This document shows positions 1-9,799 of a stretch of 64,000 bases of DNA, in pieces. The stretch spans positions 17,185,791 to 17,249,790 of the forward strand of contig CM070520.1 in the NCBI GenBank assembly GCA_036346375.1, in the 5' to 3' direction. The translations under genes were made by a program, and so were the position numbers. The number at the start of each line of letters is the position of its first letter. Within the stretch, counting starts at the first letter, position 1. The stretch is from Guadua angustifolia (Eukaryota > Streptophyta > Magnoliopsida > Poales > Poaceae). The notes beneath the pieces are model-generated. The model made no database searches and was not told the DNA's origin. It saw nothing but the letters and a program-made list of their open reading frames with translations.

Positions 1-2100
1 GTTCGACATTCTCGACTTTATCATCTGTGAGATTGAAGATGCTATTGCTGATGCTATGAGTTTGGCCAGACAACAACCATTTGCGCATATAATTTCTTAC
101 ATATGCAGTACCTTCGCTCGAGCGAGCATCGTGAGGAGTACCTAGAAAGGCGAGTTAAGTCTTCGTCGATATATTCCTCTATCTCTTGGCAGCGACGCAG
201 AGGACAGCGTTCCATGAGAAGGGCTCAGAGCAGACGGATACGAGGCCGAGAGAGACCTCAAGGGAGGACCAAGCACTAGCGAGGCCGAGGAGCATGTTGG
301 GTTGGCGCAGATCATTGATATTGGTGGGATGACGACGACGAGGAGGAGGAAGACCCCGAGTACTTTCCACCACCCGAGCCCGACCACGAGGCGGTGGATC
401 GAGCTCAGACACGAGGACCGAGACGACTCACTGCACCGTCGGCAGCTCTGACGTGACAAAGGTGGCTGCGGCTTGTTTCTCGACCCTCCGAGCTTACTCA
501 CGTACTTGCCGATTGTTGAGTTGCGTAAGTCTCGGCGGCTTCAATTGCCCAACAATGAGACCACAGACCCAATTACTAGAGGAGATGAGGTTGCATCGCA
601 GACGACCCAGCGGCTTTGCTACGGTCGGATGCAAATGGCTCGGATGTTCACTTTCTTCTCGGTCGCTTTGGTCGGTTGTACAATGCGATTGGTCTTGCAC
701 ACTTGAGCCGCCACCTCGATTCCACCTCCCGCTTCTGGCATTGCTGCCCCACTTGCTTCGTTGGGGCTTCGCCCTCCGTGTCCACGTTCCCACCAGCTCC
801 TACGGTCTTGACAGGGATGTTCTCCAGACCAGCCGGTGATAAGGCATCCGCTCCGTTGTCCACTACTCCACCTACTTTAGCGGATGCACCCACATCGACC
901 ATGCCTACCCCGTGCTCGACTGAGACTAAACATACGTCCGTGCATGCTGACATGACTGACGAGATGGCCGCTCAAAGTGTAGTATCGTTGAGTTCCACAC
1001 CTATCGATGCGGTGCCGACTCCTCAAGTTGACGACGATCCAGTCATTGCCTCCGAGTGTGCTCCTGTGAGTTCACCTACAGCCCCTGAGGCCCCTGATGA
1101 GGATAACATCGCGCCAACATGTACAGAACATCGGTCTCCGGACTCAACACACCTTCTGTGATTACTCAAATCACAGAGAATATTGCCGATCTGGTGTTGT
1201 GGATCGACTTCGAACTGACAAGTCGCACGAGACAGCCCATCGACCCCTTGCCGGCGACCAGCGATTGCTCAACCCCTTCACCAACAGTTCACAGGCCCTT
1301 ATGAGTAGACTAAAGCTACAAAGTCCCAGAGGAGAACCTCGACGAGCCCGACGCCGACGGTGTTGGCCGAGGTGATAGGGAAGACTCCACTCGCTCGATC
1401 TTTTGGTACTAGTCCAAGCACAGACGAGTAGTTCTTTGCTATCGCCACTTGTCTTTTCGGTTGTTATGCACTCTAACTTGCTTGATATGTCGTATTTCGA
1501 TTTATTTGTGTTCGCCTAGATTGGAGCGATGCATTTCATGACAATTTTATTTAACTTTGTACTCTTTCATGACAATCATGCAAAGCTTTTTGTTGGTAGG
1601 ATGGTCCGTATACATATATTTACACATACCGGATCATCCCGATTTGTAGTTCGTTGTAGCCCACGAAAAGTTATGCGTATAGGGGATGATCCGTCGTTAT
1701 CTAACTCGGGCGGATCGTCCGGCTCAGGAATCGGCTCCGTGCTTGAGGAGAGCACCTAGCAAGACAACATGTGTAGAGCTTTGGTCTCCTGGCCAATCAC
1801 TTTCTGCTGCGATTGCTACGATCACAGAGAATAAGGCTGCTATCGATCGATTACACCGAAAGGAACAACTACGAGTGGCGCAACATTCAGATAACTCGTC
1901 CTTACATGAAGATCCGACAAGAGCTAACACCACTAAAATCAACTCAGCACTACGTGTCCGTACGTTCTCGGGCTAGGAATGCCCAAAAATCGGAGCCGAG
2001 TGGATCGACCTCGCTCTCAACAGAGTCGCCGCAGGAGCTCATGGAGGTCATGATATTGAAATGGTCTACTCTCGTCACCATCGGACCGATAGGCTAGCGG
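1..2100 (+). mobile_element. decayed retroelement-like coding region, unclassified
   Basis: Broken plus-strand reading frames that together look like one decayed transposon polyprotein. Positions 2-145 encode a hydrophobic, helical stretch (FDILDFIICEIEDAIADAM) ending at a TAG. Positions 322-456 encode an acidic, proline-rich linker (WWDDDDEEEEDPEYFPPPEP). Positions 616-1161 encode a Ser/Thr/Pro-rich 181-residue segment without a recognisable domain. About 1686-1976 encodes a further fragment containing ATITENKAAIDRLH. This mixture of a helical block, an acidic linker and an STP-rich tail is common in unclassified grass retroelement proteins, but I cannot name a family. Stops and frame changes separate all pieces, so no product is expected. 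The left edge runs out of the window. Confidence 0.35.
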
Positions 2101-2204
2101 TGATGTCGTAGGAGCGAGCTATGGGTCATGGGCTTGGGGTCTCCGGAGTTGTCTCTGCCAAGACTAACAGGTCCACCCGGATTTGACTAGACAGGATCAT
2201 CCTC

Positions 2205-2412
2205 TTTGTACTATTGGGAGAGGTCGCATTTCGAAGGCTTTTTTGTCCATTTGCCACTTAAAGATTTGACCTTTTGGATATGATACCACTTGAGCCAATG
2301 AAATATGGGACCGTATGAGTCAATGAAATGCAGGTCCAGTGGCAATTTTGCAAAGCCACATGTTTAAAGTGGCAAATAACCAAATCTCTCCCCCAAACTA
2401 TGGACGGACCAT
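2205..2412. mobile_element. candidate MITE with imperfect inverted ends
   Basis: The block has two inwardly facing copies of a motif containing TTTGCCACTT (about 2252 and, inverted, about 2370), with GGGAGAGG near the left end and CTCTCCCCC near the right end. About 200 bp long, non-coding and AT-leaning, as expected of a small non-autonomous DNA transposon. The target duplication is not clear, so the superfamily is not assigned. Confidence 0.35.
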
Positions 2413-2579
2413 TGATGCAGGAATTATCTCGCTTTGATGTACGACGCCTTGTAGAGAAATCGTTGGAACCTTTGTGAAAATCTTGTGCACCGCCTGTGAA
2501 AATTCCTAACCCCTAAAATCTCTAGGCGGGAGATCGAATTGCTCCCCCCGTCCAAAGCGGCAAAGCCAAATTTCCCCCG

Positions 2580-2780
2580 TCGACGCCTCCACGCCGCCGC
2601 CCTCGGTGACATCCCCTCGGACTCGCGCCTCGACAACTGTTCAATGCCGCTCGGTGACCTCTCTGCGGGCTCGCGCCTACGACTACCGTCCGCCATTGCC
2701 GCTTTAAATCCCGTCGCCTCGCTCGGTGACCTCTCCACGGCCTCGCTCCTTCGACGAACTTTTCGCCGGGTCGTCAACTG
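2580..2780. repeat. GC-rich tandem repeat, about 60 bp unit, three copies
   Basis: Three imperfect copies of a unit containing CTCGGTGACCTCTCC followed by CTCGCGCCT (or variants) lie at about 2605, 2660 and 2730. Both strands are open here only because of GC-rich composition. I see no domain and do not call a gene. Confidence 0.5.
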
Positions 2781-2839
2781 CCGAAACCCCAATTCCCCTA
2801 CCGACGCTGCCCCGCCGCCTCGCTCGGCCTAGCAAGGCA

Positions 2840-3245
2840 AGCGCATCCGACCACCCTTATATGTTGTTATCTTTGTGAAAAAAGTTTCGGAAGATATATC
2901 TAAAGTAGATGGTGATTGATAGAGCAATTCTTGCTCGTAAGTTCCAGTATGAGTACTGCGCCGAACATAGAGCAATTCTTTTGAGATATCATAAGTAGTT
3001 ATTAATAAAATCGAAGTTGAAGTTGGAGTTACCAAAGTTTGTGGAGTTGGTTTCGATGGACGTATGAATACTCTACGGATAGTTTTTTGAACCGCATGTT
3101 GTAAACGATCAAGAGCCAATCCTAATTGATCTTGTAACAGATCTGCAACCGAACAAATATGTTTATTTTTCAAGTGATTCATATCGTCATCGTCAAGTAT
3201 ACCCATTCCAAATTTCATTCCAATCAAATGATCCGTAGTGGCCAA
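2840..3245 (-). pseudogene. rpoB: nuclear plastid-DNA relic (NUPT): rpoB fragment
   Basis: The minus-strand frame from 3245 to about 2991 reads as the plastid RNA polymerase beta subunit just before its first conserved core. It contains the motifs DDDDMNHLKNK, SVADLLQDQLGLAL, QKTIRRVFIR and PTPQTLVTPTST, typical of grass chloroplast RpoB. After LLITTY the expected continuation is lost and an unmatched segment follows to about 2840, so the copy is truncated or rearranged. A short rpoB piece in a transposon-rich nuclear context is best read as plastid DNA transferred to the nucleus; it cannot make a functional polymerase subunit. The assignment of the first 85 codons is firm; the origin of the remainder is not. 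Confidence 0.75.
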
Positions 3246-4199
3246 TAGTTTTGAAAAAATATTAAATAAAAAAATTCTTCAAATTTATGGGACGTATTTT
3301 TACTTGCTGTTTAGACTAATGAGATATTAAAAATGACTAGATAGTACTTAATAATTATCTTTACAAACTATATTCAATGTATATATATAGATTAAAAAAT
3401 AAGTTTAGATATTTATCTAGAGTTGAGAGGAAGCACCACGCTAGCTAGCTAGTGAAAGGAAAGCCGGAAAGGACGCAGAGGCTAAGTTGGACACGCCACT
3501 CAAGCATATGCCCCAAACTTTCCACAAACAATAACTGCTTGGATAAGAAGTGGTAGCAGCACTCGATAGCACCAAGCCACCAAGAAATTGACTTGAGGGT
3601 GACGATGGCACTTGAGATTTGAGAATGTAGGTTTGCCTTTCCAAACTGTAGCACGTATATAAGGTTGTTCGCTTTAATTATGTATGATTTTTTAAAACTT
3701 TAGAGATACATAGCTGAGGCCCCGTTTAAAATGCGGGATTGTTTTTTTTTTTTAAAAAAGATTCCAACGGGAACTAAACTTTTTACGTGAAATTCCTATG
3801 TTCCAGCATGGTACAATTATGTGTGAGAGGGTACGAGAGTGCTAGCCCCTCAAACTCAGCGTTTCTTACCATAATATTTTAAAACAGATATGTACACACG
3901 TGTTTCTTACTATCACTGCTACAAAATAATTGTATTAGACTCCTCTTCACTGACGATTTTTAAAAACCGTCTATGATGAGGGTTGATCACTGATTGTTTT
4001 TTTTTGCAAAAACGGTTAGTGATGAATTCCATACTCATCCATCTATGATGTAGGTTGTAGAGCCTTCTATCACTTCTTTAGCGTAAGTAAAGAACACTAA
4101 ACACGTGTGATACGTGAGTGTGGTACGCGCGAGTTGTATGTGCCAGCCTTGCACCGCAAAAACACTAGCACAAGTATTGTTGTGTTAAATTTGATACAC

Positions 4200-4425
4200 T
4201 TTGTCTTGAGCGAGCCGATGGCTCATTGCTAGCTCCGCCCGGTGTCGAAGCGCCCGCCTGGTTCGATCCTCGGATCGCCGGTGCTGTGTGAGTGCCGTCT
4301 TGATGCGTGTCGCGTGCGTCGTGGGTGGGTGGGTGGGTGTGAGTGAGTGAGTCTTGTTTATGGCCATTGTTGTCTTTCTCTTATCTTGAATGCCAGAGCT
4401 CCTGACCATATTTCAAAAAAAAAAA
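4200..4425 (+). mobile_element. tRNA-derived SINE with poly(A) tail and 9-bp target duplication
   Basis: A 226-bp insertion bounded by direct repeats TTGATACAC (4191-4199 and 4426-4434). It contains an RNA polymerase III B box, GGTTCGATCC (4260-4269), an A-box-like stretch GATGGCTCATTGCTAGC about 50 bases upstream, a GTGG/GTGA-rich middle and an A-run at the 3' end. Blocks B (about 48260) and C (about 59998) carry the uninterrupted sequence TTTGATACACCGTCAC, so both are empty sites. This proves a retroposed insertion after the blocks duplicated. Confidence 0.85.
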
Positions 4426-4538
4426 TTGATACACCGTCACTAAGAGATGCACGATTCTTGAAACCAGAGAATTTATTCCGCTCATTTATTGCGGTGTACG
4501 TACAGTGCAACGCAATGCAACAACAGTCATACAACCAG

Positions 4539-5494
4539 TTATGCTGTAAAAACATTGTCGCCGCAGTCGACGAACTGGTAGTTGACGATGAGATGGCCCT
4601 GCTGCATCCCTATACCGTTGGTGTCGAGCTTGCTGAACACCGTGTCCCAGTCCAAGTCCAGCCCGCCGTTGCTGCACTGGTCCACGATCCTCGCCGTGAT
4701 CTGATCCCCCGTCCCGGTGTTCGTCACCTACACATATCCACAGGTTGATCGTTAGCCACCAGTTTCAGTTCGAAAGCGATCCGCTGTAGTTATTCGACCA
4801 ACGACTTGGCAATTCGTTTTACACAATCGAAAAATCAATCAAAATACTCACTCTAGATCCGAATACACATCATTTTAGTTTTTAAACTTTGTTTCTAAAT
4901 ACTCCCTCTAATCATAAATAGTTATCGTTTTAGTCATCACCACGATCATCAAAAATCAACTTTGAGCATACATCATTCTACAATTTTGAGGTAACTTTTT
5001 ACTCCTTTTTTTTTGGGCTTCTATGCCATTCTCTTTTAGGTGTTTTTAATGTTATTTACTACTGTAAACTATAATGATATATGCTATTTAAAAATATAAC
5101 AAAAACAGATAATACAATCTTTTGTAGATGTGTATTAATAAAAGTAAAAAAGTAATAGAATAACATCTATTTAGGAACCGACAAAATACTTATTTTTTTG
5201 GCAAAAGGAGCCCTTAATTACCAGGATGCACTTGCCGCATGCGGCCTGACCAGTGGGCCCCACAGGCCCGCAGAAGGCGGTCCAGCCGTACTTGCTCCGC
5301 CATGAGAGCGGCTTGTTGCCGTCCCACGTGGAGCAGTACGCGCTGACGGCGAAGAGGTCCCAGTTGTTCTGCTGCGGGCGGTAGAAGTTGTACGTGGCGC
5401 GCACGTTGAACGCCTGCTGCGCCGCGGCCATGGACGCCACCGCGCAGAGTAGAGCTGCCGCCAGCGCTAGCCGTCCTCGGGTCATCGTCACCAT
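4539..5494 (-). CDS. PR4: PR-4 / barwin-domain protein, copy 1 (intact)
   Basis: Two exons: 5494-5222 (91 codons) and 4727-4539 (62 codons plus TAA), giving 153 residues. The intron starts GTAATT and ends TGTAG, and falls after CGKCIL, before VTNT. Residues 1-25 form a signal peptide ending MAAA before QQ, so the protein should be secreted. The rest is a barwin domain: RATYNFYRPQQNNWDL, SAYCSTWD, WRSKYGWTAFCGP, CGKC, TARIVDQC, GGLDLDWDTVF, NYQFVDCGD. All six cysteines (54, 75, 86, 89, 109, 146) of the three conserved disulfides are present. Barwin proteins bind chitin or chito-oligosaccharides, some are RNases, and many are induced by pathogens or wounding. Five extra residues (VFTA after GDN) follow the normal end because the stop used by copies 2 and 3 is absent. 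No class I hevein domain precedes the barwin domain. Confidence 0.92.
4902..5185. mobile_element. Stowaway-like MITE in the PR-4 intron (copy 1)
   Basis: The intron starts this segment with TACTCCCTCTAATCATAAATA and ends it with an inverted relative, ATCTATTTAGGAAC (5164-5177), resembling Tc1/mariner-type Stowaway ends (CTCCCTCCGTTCC). The same segment is in the introns of copy 2 (49025-49310) and, cut short, copy 3 (60528-60618), so it inserted before the gene duplicated. The right end is eroded and its exact edge is uncertain. Confidence 0.45.
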
Positions 5495-5790
5495 GACCGT
5501 CTAAACAAAGGATGAAATGGCCGGTACTGCTTGTCGTGTGTATAAATTGCTAATGGGATGAGAAATAACATATGCCGGGAGCTAGCTTTAAATAGAGGTG
5601 GAGCGCGGCGCATGGTGGACAATTTCTACAACTGGAATTGATTATGTATGCTGACAAGGTAGATAATATTATTTGGTTGTTTGCTGATTTGACCACAAAT
5701 TTTAGAGCAAAAAAATATATCGTCATACAACCAGTTAGTACATGTTAGGCTCGATCACTATTTCTTGATTGCATTCGATCCAAATCTTCG
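5495..5790 (-). promoter_or_regulatory. PR-4 copy 1 promoter and 5' UTR
   Basis: Read on the minus strand, a TATA-like CTATTTAAAG (about 5589-5598) lies about 95 bases upstream of the ATG, in sequence nearly identical to the copy 2 upstream region. A W-box core in TTTGACCAC (about 5685-5693) is conserved in copy 2, consistent with but not proof of WRKY control. Compared with copy 2, about 30 bases between the TATA region and TTCTACAACTGG are missing here. Confidence 0.6.
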
Positions 5791-6229
5791 ACTGATTTAA
5801 ATCAGCTTTCAAGGTTGGAAATCTAGGCGTGAAGCGCCAATCGCTAACGGACGCACGTCATGCAATGCCTACTAATTCCAAGAGCAGTTCCGGAAAGGCC
5901 TGACCGATCTGCTGCTTAGGATAGGATCGTACGGTAGGACAAGAAAAAGGCTTGACCATTCGAGGAGGAAAAGAAAAATGTTGCAGAACATTATTGGGCT
6001 TAATTATCAGATGCCTTTACACGTAAGGAAACTGAAAGTCACAACCTGTTGAGACTTGAGAGGCTTCACCTGAAAAACCAGGGGAATATAAAGTGAATTT
6101 CTCCGGTTTCGTAGGTGAAGCCCTGTTATTCAACCGCCCTTGCCACTGAAATGGTGCCGAAATATACAGGAGCACTGCGCGCGCGCACATCTCTCACACA
6201 CACCCATCCACGATGGCATTATCATCGGC
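5791..6229. other. unassigned spacer
   Basis: Homology to block B ends near 5785. I see no gene, terminal repeat or RNA in this stretch. Confidence 0.5.
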
Positions 6230-6327
6230 TCATCGCCGCAGTCGACGGTGAGGTGGTCGTTCTGGTAGCAATGCCGGTGGGGCTGTAGCAATGCTGTTGG
6301 TACTGTACCATGGTCCACTGTATCGTA
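6230..6327 (-). pseudogene. barwin exon-2 relic
   Basis: The minus strand encodes YDTV, then unrelated residues, then CYQNDHL and TVDCGDE. At the DNA level CTACCAGAACG and GTCGACTGCGGCGAT match the end of copy 2 exon 2, with about 15 bases encoding NYQF missing between them. No upstream exon, signal peptide or complete barwin core is present. This is a fourth, highly decayed member of the cluster and cannot encode a working protein. Confidence 0.6.
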
Positions 6328-6394
6328 CGCACCTAGCATATGTACTGTACATATGGTCTAGTCCGTCCATCTCGGATTGAACAGCTGAGATTCA

Positions 6395-7589
6395 CCCAAA
6401 GTTAGGGTACTGTGTGTCTCTATTCGAAACAGAGAGAGGGAAAACAGGGGAGACGCCATGGACGTTCAGTGCGGAGCCTGCGCCAAGAGGGGATGAGTGC
6501 GACGGCGTCCGGAGACAGCGACGAGCCCACCGGCAGCGACGGCACGGGCAGCAGTGGTTCAGAGCGGCTGCGCTTCGGTATGGGCGGATGTGCTCTACTG
6601 TGTACAAGGGCATCTCCTACTGGCTGCTTAATCTTCAAAATAGAGTGTGACCTGAGCATATACTCAGTTAAATGATTCTATTCCTGCCGGTGGCACTCAA
6701 GATGGTGAAGTGTGCTAGGCTCTCCAAGGCGGCTACGGTGGTGCGACAAGGTGCTACGGTGCGGTGGTGCTACGGTCGTCTAGGTGTTCCATTGGCTAGA
6801 CTGTGTGGGCCGCTCCGGCGGTCCGGCCTGCTCTGCGGACGGCGGTGGCATTCCATCCTCCCTACGGGGAAACAAGCCAAGGGGAGGTGAGCATAATTGA
6901 GAGAAGCTCGGGTTACCCACGATGCGCAAGAAACGAGGGCGAAAACTTACCCCAACGACCGGAATCAGCGGTAGGTGCCAGCGGCCGTAGTGGGAGAAGA
7001 TGACCGGCGCGGCTCAAATTCCCCTCCACCCAATGGTGGAGAAGAGGGGGAAGCTGGGGGAAATGCAGAGGGGAAGAGCCCAAAGGATGCGACGAGCTCG
7101 GGCGTGGTTTGAAATAGAGAGGAGAAGGAGAACGAGCGCGGTAACGCGGAGGCGGTCTCCGGCGAGACATATCGCGAGTGCACACGGAAACTCGACTTCG
7201 ACGGGGACAACACCGTGAGTCTGTGATTGACAAGGTCGCGGCGGGGTGCGCTCGAGGTAGCAGAGGGAGATGATGGCGCTGAGCCATCTTCTGACCCGGG
7301 CGGCGCGCGTCCTAACGGACGGAGATGAGCGAGAGAGAGATGCCATGGGGCCGGGGGAGAAGAAACACAGTGTGTGAAACCATCTCGGCCTGACAGGTAG
7401 GGTCTTGGGCCCACTTGACAGTGAAAGCAAGAGAGGGGAGGGACAGCTGGGCGGCGGCTGCTGCTGGCAGGTTGGCTCTACTTCGAGTTGGCCCGGCGGG
7501 GAAGGAAAGAGGGAGAGGAGGAAAGGAATGGGCCGGTTTCTTGATTTTGGCCCAAACCGAGAGGACTAGGGACAAAAGGGTTTAGCGAT
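6395..7589. other. GC-rich stretch without a recognisable gene
   Basis: Several overlapping open frames on both strands (for example 6965-7430) arise from high GC content and purine-rich runs. None shows a conserved motif. It may be 5' untranslated or intronic sequence of a gene fragment, or retroelement leader; I cannot tell. Confidence 0.4.
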
Positions 7590-7840
7590 CAATGTAGGTG
7601 GTGCTGTGAAACGTCTTCGTACGCCAACGATCAATCATTAATTCGTAGATGCAATCCAAGAACAAGAACAATAGGCACACAATGTAGGGTGGAATTCTCT
7701 CTTGTTTTATTGATTCAATTGTTTACAATGAGGGGGCACCCGATATATATAGCGGAGAGAGAGAGAGTTCGGATTCGACCACATTAGGAAGAGATAAGAG
7801 TCCTAACCATATTTGGTTTAGGTTTCCTTATCTCACAACA
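7590..7840 (-). repeat. Ty1-copia LTR (3' LTR of a minus-strand element)
   Basis: The right edge is clear: on the minus strand, a polypurine tract AAGGGGGAG (complement of 7841-7849) is followed at once by TGTTGTGAGATAAGG, a normal LTR start. The LTR continues leftward through a TATA-type run (about 7745-7752). The left edge is not verifiable because the partner LTR is missing; 7590 is an estimate. Confidence 0.6.
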
Positions 7841-8239
7841 CTCCCCCTTGGTCGAATACTGCGTAATGCATATGTCTCGTTAAAAACTCCACTCAAAAAC
7901 CCAGTGGGAAAAAAGAGATGGAGAAAAGAGAACATCGCACTCGCATGCTATGTTGCACTAGTTGCCTCGTCAAAAACCTTTATGTGAGAAAACTTCAGGA
8001 AAACTCACAAAGGAAAAAAGAGTACAACTTATTACCTTCAGGGTTTTATTAGGATCTTCATGATCGCAATAAGGGTTATGGTTCAAGGGTTTTCTCCCCC
8101 TGAACTCTGCATCTCTCTAAGTCTTCTCATTCCAATGCCTTTAACATATCTTTGAAATGTGGATTTAGGCAAGGACTTAGTGAATAAATCTACAAGATTT
8201 TCACATGACTTAGTTTGTAAGATTTTTATCTCACCACTC

Positions 8240-9785
8240 TTCTAGAGTTCGTGAAGATAGAATAACTTAGGAGCAATATGCTTCGTGATGTTGCTCTTTA
8301 CATAACCCAATTGCATTTGTGCAATACAAGCAGAATTATCTTCATAGATAATTGTGGGGGTATCGACAGTGTTAAGGCCACACGACTTCTGGATATGGCT
8401 AATCACACGCCGCATGACCAAACACATTCACGTAAGGCTTCATCTGGGCTATAATCTCGAGTGGTTGGTAGAAATTGCTACTGTGGTCATTTACAAGACC
8501 GCCAGAAACAATTGTACTACATGCAGAGAAACACAAAACCAAGATGAGATTTGGCATCGGGAGATCGATGAGATAGCCAAACATCCGTATATCCCACCAT
8601 GGTCAAGTCTTGGTTCTTCTGGAAAAACAATCCAAGATCTTGAGTACCTTAGAGGTATCTGAGTAAAGTCTTTACACCAACCCAATGTCTTCTGGTTGGG
8701 GCTGCACTATGCCTTGCTAGCAAATTCACTACGAATGCAATATCAGGCCTTGTGCAATTCGCAAGGTACATGAGTGCTCCGATAGCACTTAAATATGGGA
8801 CTTCAGGTCCTAAGACTTCCTTATTTTCCATCCTCGGTCTGAATGGGTCTTTATCAACTTCAAGGAATCTTACGACCATGGGGGTTTTCAAGGGATGTGA
8901 TTTATACATATTAAACCTTTCCAATACCTTCCGGGTATAGGACGACTGGTGAACAAGAATTCCTTCTGGGAGATGCTCTAGTTGCAGGCCTAAGCAAAAT
9001 TTAGTTTTACCCAAATCTTTCATCTCAAACTCCGTCGTGAGGTAAGCACTCGCTTCCTTTATCTCCTCTGTGGTTCCGATGATATTCAGATCATCAACAT
9101 ACACTGAGATGATATAGAATCCATTCTGGGATTTCTTTATGAACACACAGGGGCAATCATCATTATTGGAGTATCCCTTCTTCAGGAGGAACTCACTAAG
9201 CCGGTTATACCACGTTCTCCCGAACTGTTTTAATCCGTATAGCGATCTCTGCAGTTTGACGCTATACATGTTGCAATTATTAGGATCCGGGACTTTTACT
9301 CCTTCAGGGACTTTCATATAAATGTCCGAATCCAGTGACCCATATAAATATGCGGTCACCACATCCATCAACTACATTTTTAAATTTAAGCCTGCTGCCA
9401 TTGATATTAGATATCGGAACATTATTACACTCATCACAGGAGAATATGTTTCATCGTAATCGATGTCGGGTCTCTGCGTGAACCCTTGTGCTACAAGCCT
9501 CGCTTTATATCTCACCACCTCATTGTTTTCATTTCTCTTCGGATGAAAACCCATTTTGATCTCAGGAACACTTTAGGAGGTGTCAGGTTAACGAGGACCG
9601 AATACATTCCTTTTATTAAGCGAGTGCAATTCGCCTCAATTGCTTCTTTCCATTAGACCCAATCGGCGCTTACGGCACTCGACCATGGACTTTGGTTCGG
9701 ATCCAGTTCAATAGTTTTAGCAATTTTAGAGGCGAAATAAATGTCGACAATTGTAGTCTTTCTTTTATATAATTCTCATGAATCC
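8240..9785 (-). pseudogene. Ty1-copia polyprotein remnant (reverse transcriptase and RNase H)
   Basis: Minus-strand copia pol in pieces. About 9785-9560 carries the segment before RT (IVDIYFASKIAKTIELDP, then WKEAIEA after an in-frame stop). 9554-9372 encodes VVRYKARLVAQGFTQ and DYDETYSPV. 9371-8649 encodes the RT core with VVTAYLYGSLDSDIYM, SLYGLKQ and the catalytic YVDD in SVYVDDLNIIG. 8427-8242 carries RNase H (YEDNSACIAQ, TKHIAPKLF). RT copies genomic RNA into cDNA and RNase H degrades the template. Several frameshifts and a stop, and the absence of gag and integrase, show that the element is dead. It lies directly downstream of an unrelated gypsy gag. Confidence 0.9.
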
Positions 9786-9799
9786 ACATAATTGGTGGA

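Larger units (their letters stand above)
3276..5790. repeat. barwin-locus duplication block A
   Basis: This block is homologous to block B (45895-49935) and block C (53402-53828 and 59927-60618). Shared landmarks on the gene's 3' side are the sequence around GGAAGCACCACGCTAGCTAG (3430), CGTTTAAAATGCGGGATTG (3723) and GATACACCGTCACTAAGAG (4429). On the 5' side homology runs through the promoter to about 5780. The block carries PR-4 copy 1. It is the least interrupted copy, with only a SINE and a MITE-like intron segment. Confidence 0.8.

Noticed and set aside
2424..2832. Overlapping 122- and 97-codon frames
   Set aside because: They are opposite-strand readings of a GC-rich tandem repeat with no conserved motif.
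4236..4275. tRNA gene suggested by A- and B-box-like motifs
   Set aside because: No acceptor stem or anticodon arm pairs; poly(A), target duplication and empty sites show a SINE.
6913..7430. Overlapping Ser/Pro/Arg-rich frames of 124-149 codons
   Set aside because: Compositional; three frames are open simultaneously and none has a motif.
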